NCBI GenBank assembly: GCA_003550305.1
Contig: QKYT01000140.1
Coordinates: 1-22,359, forward strand
Source: Glomus cerebriforme
Taxonomy: Eukaryota > Glomeromycota > Glomeromycetes > Glomerales > Glomeraceae
Reading direction: 5' to 3'
Length of the DNA stretch: 22,359 nucleotides
Numbering within the stretch: the first letter of the stretch is position 1; each line of letters opens with the position of its first letter. The notes under the pieces were generated by a model. That model made no database searches. It was not told the DNA's origin and worked only from the letters and a program-made list of their open reading frames with translations. Shown here piece by piece: positions 18,452 through 22,359 of this stretch. The translations under genes were made by a program, and so were the position numbers.

Positions 18452-20249
18452 ATGTCTTCCGAATTATATTCCAAAATTTATAATTTTTTAGTAACCGCTA
18501 ATTAAGAACATATTACAGCCATCTCGGTCATTTATCAGGGAATAGAAGAAGATCCCTGGATTTCACAAAATGATTTAAGAAGGGTCGTAGACCAAGCCAT
18601 AGGGTTTGCTAGTAATCTATATGCCGAAGAACCTTCGCGTCAATTAAAACTTCTCCGAATTCTTTCTCAGGTTAGTTATAAAGCTTTATTAATATTTTTT
18701 TTTCCACTAAATGATGATATTATGTGATCCACTCGCAGAAATGAGGTCTGAAATGATAGTATATTCATCCTATTAGCCTGCAACAAAAGGAACTATTCCT
18801 TGAACTGCATGGAGGGCGTTTAAACTATCGCTTATGTTTTAATTATTCCATTAGCTCTGCCCCAAGAATTTTTCTCAATGCATGAGGGGATAGTTAATTT
18901 AAATTAATGTAGTTATTTTAGTATCACACAAGGTTTCATCGGCGTGATGGCCACACTAAGATGACAACTTTGCATATGTACTGATAGTGCATGCGTTTTT
19001 TAATGATGAAATTGTTATATTGCTGAAACTAACGCGTTATCTGATTATATTAGTTTGAGATAGCTTTTGAAGGAGTCTGCAGTTTGCGTGATATAGGAGC
19101 GGTTAAAACGAATAAGAAAAGACCTCTTAACTCTGATGAGATTAAAAAAAATATAAATGAGTTGAAGGCCAAACTCAAGAAAAATACAACGACGCTGATT
19201 AACCAGCATCTATACTTTGGTATAAATAATGTGAATATTTCTGAATTATCATGGATGGATCCTAGTAATTTCTGACGAGTCGGAAATTGTAAAGAAGTTG
19301 CTGGGCCAATTTAAGCATACTTTTATGAAGCCAGTATGACAAATGGTACCTTCAACTCTTCCATCCGCAGTGAAAAAAAAATGTAATGAATTCGTTGCTA
19401 CTTTTATTGAGAATCGTGAAATTGATCTTCCAAGAAAACTTATACATGATGGGACATGGAAAGAAACAGAAAACGAGCTTGCAATAATTGCAGAGAGAAT
19501 TTTGGATACATTGTAAGTATGTTTTTATGATATTTTGGAATATTTAGTGATTTTCCACTCACTGCTTATGTCTTGCCATTGATATTAGAAGTGATTCTTG
19601 GAATAATCCTGCATTTGGAGTGAATTTTGTGGAATCCCTGAATGAAGGTACTTACGTAACCAATGTGATAGTACCAGCGATTCGGGCAACATTGAAGAAT
19701 CTTTCTCTAGGAAAATCCACATTCGTTAGTAGCTCCAAACGTCAAAGTAGTGCCAGTGCGGATAGGAAAGGTGATGGGTGATCTGGGAGACGGCCAGACG
19801 TTATGATCGTAATGAAACACAATAGGAAAAATTATGAACTTTTATTTACCGAATGCTCATGCTTATCATGCACAGCGCAAAAGGAGAGAGATGATCAAGT
19901 GAAGCTGTGGCGCAAGGTCAATGACGGGATGTACTGAACTTGTAAAAGTTGCAAACCTGATAAGGACGAATTTGGAATTATTGGGATACAGATAGTCAGA
20001 AAGAAATTATATTTAAGTATCCTTATAAGGGATATGAACGAGGTCCATCGATATTATCGTCTTCATGAATCAGAAATCCTGATTCAACTGTCAGATCCGT
20101 CAATTGTAGAAAAATTCGTAGAATCATTACTGATATTGCAAAATATTCTAATTGTTAATATGAGTATACTATATAATGCACCTTTAAAAAGATCAAATCG
20201 GAATGTAGAAAAAAGCTCTACAGTTTCTTCACCTAAACGAGATGACTAG
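18452..20249 (+). pseudogene. Multi-exon gene with predicted nuclease-like C-terminal domain, disrupted
   Basis: Exons are likely 18452-18670, 19054-19512 and 19589-20249, with gttagt/attag and gtaagt/attag introns in phase. Lesions are stops at 18503 (TAA), 19337, 19779 and 19935 (TGA) and a one-base shift near 19270. The 3' exon contains GRRPDVMIVM, then YELLFTECS and a KERDDQVKLW helix, a PD...ExS arrangement reminiscent of PD-(D/E)XK nucleases. This is followed by CKPDKDEFGIIGIQ, a hydrophobic strand set and a closing helix. I recognise it only as a family common in Rhizophagus-type genomes. The MY-stop-T site at 19935 is one base from Trp. Function is unknown and the fold is inferred. 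Confidence 0.62.
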
Positions 20250-20379
20250 AATTTTTTGTCTTGTATTCTTATTATATTTCAAATCCTACAACTTCTAAAA
20301 TGTATTTTATATTTGTCTGTATCAATAAACTTGACCCTGGTGGTCGATTTCAAATATTTATTTCATGTAAGGACTGCAC

Positions 20380-20600
20380 CGAATAATAAAATTTTTCTTG
20401 ACATTTTTTTGAGACCGCGCGGTCCCAGAAATCTGGTAACTTTGTAACCTACTTACTTTTTTCTTGGCAAAATTTGGACGACCCGAGGTCGCTGAAATCA
20501 TGTGAATTTTTATTTTCGAATATTAACATATTAATGCTACATTATGCAAGCATGTAATCTGAAATAGATAGTTCTGGTGTGATGCAATTCGTAATATTAG
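20380..20600 (+). pseudogene. Relic leader and start of an endonuclease-like gene copy
   Basis: The words ttttttcttggcaaaa, tttcgaatattaacat and atgtaatctgaaatagatag follow each other as ttttcttggcaaaa, ttttgaatactaacat and atgcaaactgaaatagattc do at 11632-11760. The relic therefore starts M-stop-SEIDS where the intact gene starts MQTEIDS. Similarity fades after about 40 coding bases. A perfect palindrome gaccgcgcggtc at 20413-20424 and an inverted repeat cgacc/ggtcg at 20479-20491 also lie here. Confidence 0.45.
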
Positions 20601-20754
20601 CGCATAAATTTATTCACACTAATTGCCCGAATGCAGAGAATGCCTAGAATTCTTAGATTCTCAGATTTTTTCTATCGTTTATAAAATGACCAATAATATA
20701 TTAATACCATCATTTCATGTATATTATTCAAAACAGCTTAATCAACTCCTTTGA

Positions 20755-21333
20755 TCCATCAAGATAGATATATGGCGATATCTCACATCACGGAAATACC
20801 CATTATCACTAGAACAGGCCAGTAGTATCAATCCCGAAGTGGGTGAATTGCTAAATCAAGCGGTAAAGAATTATATTATGAAAAAAGAGCGTCAGAGGAT
20901 AAAGCCTGTTACTAGCGAATGTGGAAATTTGTTAAGTGAAGAAAATGAGAAGTTGCATATATTGAATCAAGAGATGGAAAAAAAGATTGAAGACCTTAGT
21001 GATTCACAAGACCAATATAAATCACGTAAACAAGCTATGGCCAAGTCTTTAGAGGAAAGTGGTAAAAAGAATTCTCAATTAAGCTATTCGGTTATCCTTT
21101 TCAAAGATATGATCCATGATACGAAAAAAGCTATTGCATCAACCGAAAAGGCCATTGATATGTTAGAGAATAAATGCCATCATCTGGAAGATATTATTTC
21201 TGCTAAGGATAAAAAAATTATCGCTCTTATTGATCAGATCTCTTCTTACACCAGAACCACCGACATGTCAAGATATAATGATATAACTATAGAGCCAGAA
21301 ATATATCCCAGCACTTATGAAAGGAAATTATAG
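20755..21333 (+). CDS. Coiled-coil protein, start uncertain
   Basis: The frame is open from 20755. It begins IDIWRYLTSRKYPLSLEQA and then INPEVGELLNQAVKNYIMKK, and continues as a long coiled coil (about 20940-21240; NEKLHILNQEMEKKIEDL). The first in-frame ATG is at 20878, inside the conserved-looking helix, so a start further left or an upstream exon, now lost or shifted, is likely. Another frame just past the stop (to 21398: EERSESEHDLETRKK) could be its original tail. It converges with the ATPase fragment on the other strand, whose stop is 15-80 bases away. I know no family. Confidence 0.5.
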   Translation, partial: SIKIDIWRYLTSRKYPLSLEQASSINPEVGELLNQAVKNYIMKKERQRIKPVTSECGNLLSEENEKLHILNQEMEKKIEDLSDSQDQYKSRKQAMAKSLEESGKKNSQLSYSVILFKDMIHDTKKAIASTEKAIDMLENKCHHLEDIISAKDKKIIALIDQISSYTRTTDMSRYNDITIEPEIYPSTYERKL

Positions 21334-21412
21334 GCGAAGAGCGTAGTGAATCTGAACATGATCTAGAAACCAGGAAAAAATATATATTTCGTCCTTAGTA
21401 CCTAAGAAAATT

Positions 21413-21978
21413 CTATTCATTAGTGAGAATTTGGTCCCAGCCAATGCGTATCCTGTGTGGATGTTCACGAGGTACAGTTAGATCGAAGACAATGAATTTT
21501 TGCTCACATAATGCCTTATCAATAGTCTTAATCACACTACGCCAGTCATTAGCATATTGACACACAATACGACTCAACTCATCTGCAGTACACGATCTGT
21601 TAAATATGCAGACATATGTAAGATTTTTTCATATTATCTTTGGGTAGTCATAGTAACTCTGAGATACATATATTGAACTAATGTTATAATGTCACCTCTC
21701 AACAAAATAGGGGATGATTTTCTCCTGCACTTTTTTTGGGTCAGCGCATACATCTTCGAATATGGCTACTGTACCTCTATCCAGAGAAAACGAATCCACC
21801 TTAGGGATTTTATCAGGTTTTAAAGCTCGGAATGTAATATTTTCACAATATGGCTTTGGGCTATTAGCAATTATTTGATAGGCCATTCTGAGATACAAAT
21901 ATTTTGGCTCCTTGAGTTGGTGTCCAATCAATAGCAAATCATCATTCTTGATATAGCGTGTCCCTTCCTTCTTTCCAT
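21413..21978 (-). pseudogene. A32-like (FtsK/HerA) packaging ATPase, C-terminal fragment
   Basis: Read leftwards from 21978, the protein shows [13 protein letters not shown], a strand with Walker B-like [10 protein letters not shown] (about 21755-21784), the segment HYNISSIYVSQSYYDYPKII preceding KN, and a C-terminal DLTVPREHPHRIRIGWDQIL. The order Walker B, then RH-x-NI, then SQ (sensor) and R-x-N is that of poxvirus A32-type genome-packaging ATPases and relatives in NCLDV, virophages and Polintons. Stops lie at 21692-21694 and 21629-21631. The second is where the conserved Arg of the R-x-N motif should be. The N-terminal half with Walker A is missing because a hAT element begins at 21979. 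The A32-like call is moderate. Confidence 0.55.
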
Positions 21979-22023
21979 TAGGGCTCCGATCGGTAACGGT
22001 AATTACCGAACTGAACCGATCGG

Positions 22024-22140
22024 TTTCAGTATCAGATCGGTATCGATTTTGCGATTTACTGAACTGAATCCTTCAGTAAATATACCGATCAGTTTTAGTA
22101 ATTTCAGTATCAATATCGGTTTTGTGATTTATCGAACTGA
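22024..22140. repeat. Subterminal direct repeat of the hAT-like element
   Basis: The unit tttcagtatca..atcggt..tttgygattta..gaactga occurs at 22024-22067 and at 22102-22140. Palindromic ccgatcgg and accgaactgaaccg words surround it. Confidence 0.65.
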
Positions 22141-22287
22141 TTTACCGAATACTGTATATATATATAGATCGGCAATCTAGATCAATTTTATCAATATTTT
22201 TTAATCTCCTTTTTTTTCATACTTCCTTTTTTCTCCATACTTTTCTTTTCTTTGTAATTTTTAATTTTAATCTTAATTTTAATAATA

Positions 22288-22359
22288 ATGACATTAATGA
22301 CAACTGGAGAGGCAGTGAACAATAACCAAAATGAACGTGAAGCAGAACCAGATATAAAT
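22288..22359 (+). CDS. Start of a gene cut by the window edge, possibly the hAT transposase
   Basis: From the ATG at 22288 the frame is open to the end (24 codons: MTLMTTGEAVNNNQ and acidic residues). A polar, Asn/Glu-rich start after a CT-rich leader fits the disordered N-terminus that often precedes a BED finger in hAT transposases. That reading rests on position within the element and not on a recognised motif. Confidence 0.4.
   Translation, partial: MTLMTTGEAVNNNQNEREAEPDIN

Larger units (their letters stand above)
21979..22359 (+). mobile_element. 5' end of an autonomous-looking hAT transposon (truncated by window)
   Basis: The coding similarity of the ATPase stops at tagggctccgatcggtaacgg, a YAGGG start as in many hAT terminal repeats. 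It is followed by about 160 bases of ccgat/atcgg and gaactga repeats in both orientations, as in hAT subterminal regions. After a pyrimidine-rich tract (22202-22260) a reading frame starts at 22288. The right end, and so the inverted repeat and target duplication, lie outside. If correct, the flanking octamer ctttccat (21971-21978) should be repeated there. Confidence 0.5.

Noticed and set aside
1441..20249. TGA read as an amino acid (altered genetic code)
   Set aside because: TGA stands at sites expected to be Trp and at others expected to be Arg, TAG and TAA stops also occur, and the intact genes end normally. Mutation explains all of it.

Overview
The window looks like nuclear DNA of an arbuscular-mycorrhizal (Glomeromycotina, Rhizophagus-like) fungus. 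The reasons are the very high A+T content, short GT-AG introns, an F-box/leucine-rich-repeat gene, Crinkler-type effector sequence, several endonuclease-like families and virus-like replication genes. This assignment comes from family recognition without any database search. Scattered N bases, mainly at 5.8-7.6 kb, 16.1 kb and 17.4-18.0 kb, suggest a draft consensus.

Layout. 1-1012: tandem and direct repeats without genes. 1017-1325 (-): small Cys/His-rich protein. 1441-4719 (+): broken primase-polymerase/SF3 helicase gene with a 143-bp hAT-type MITE inserted at 2558-2700, followed by a short charged reading frame. 5048-6183 (+): broken tyrosine recombinase gene. 6266-7179 (+): a coiled-coil protein and a Ser/Glu-repeat protein. 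7236-8867 (+): a broken F-box gene and an intact F-box/LRR gene. 9455-11544 (+): a stand-alone Crinkler-N-like ubiquitin-fold protein and a Crinkler pseudogene with a nuclease-type C-terminus. 11728-12246 (+): intact coiled-coil plus PD-(D/E)XK endonuclease-like protein. 12816-14802 and 18452-20249 (+): two multi-exon pseudogenes of unnamed families that seem to share a C-terminal domain. 15559-16585 (+): RING-finger gene with frameshifts. 17321-17951 (+): zinc-finger remnant. 20755-21333 (+): coiled-coil protein. 21413-21978 (-): fragment of an A32-like (FtsK/HerA) packaging ATPase, cut by the 5' end of a hAT transposon that runs off the right edge (21979-22359).

What it adds up to. This is an accessory, transposon-rich region of decaying genes. 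Its most interesting content is the set primase-polymerase/SF3 helicase + tyrosine recombinase + A32-like ATPase. That combination is typical of virophages, Polinton-like viruses and related self-replicating integrated elements. The first two genes sit next to each other on one strand. The ATPase lies about 15 kb away on the other strand, and no capsid gene is visible, so a single ancestral element is a hypothesis. The disrupted genes carry about 23 in-frame premature stops, about 15 of them TGA, at sites that look like former Arg or Trp codons. This fits C:G to T:A decay, as from cytosine methylation, better than a changed genetic code.
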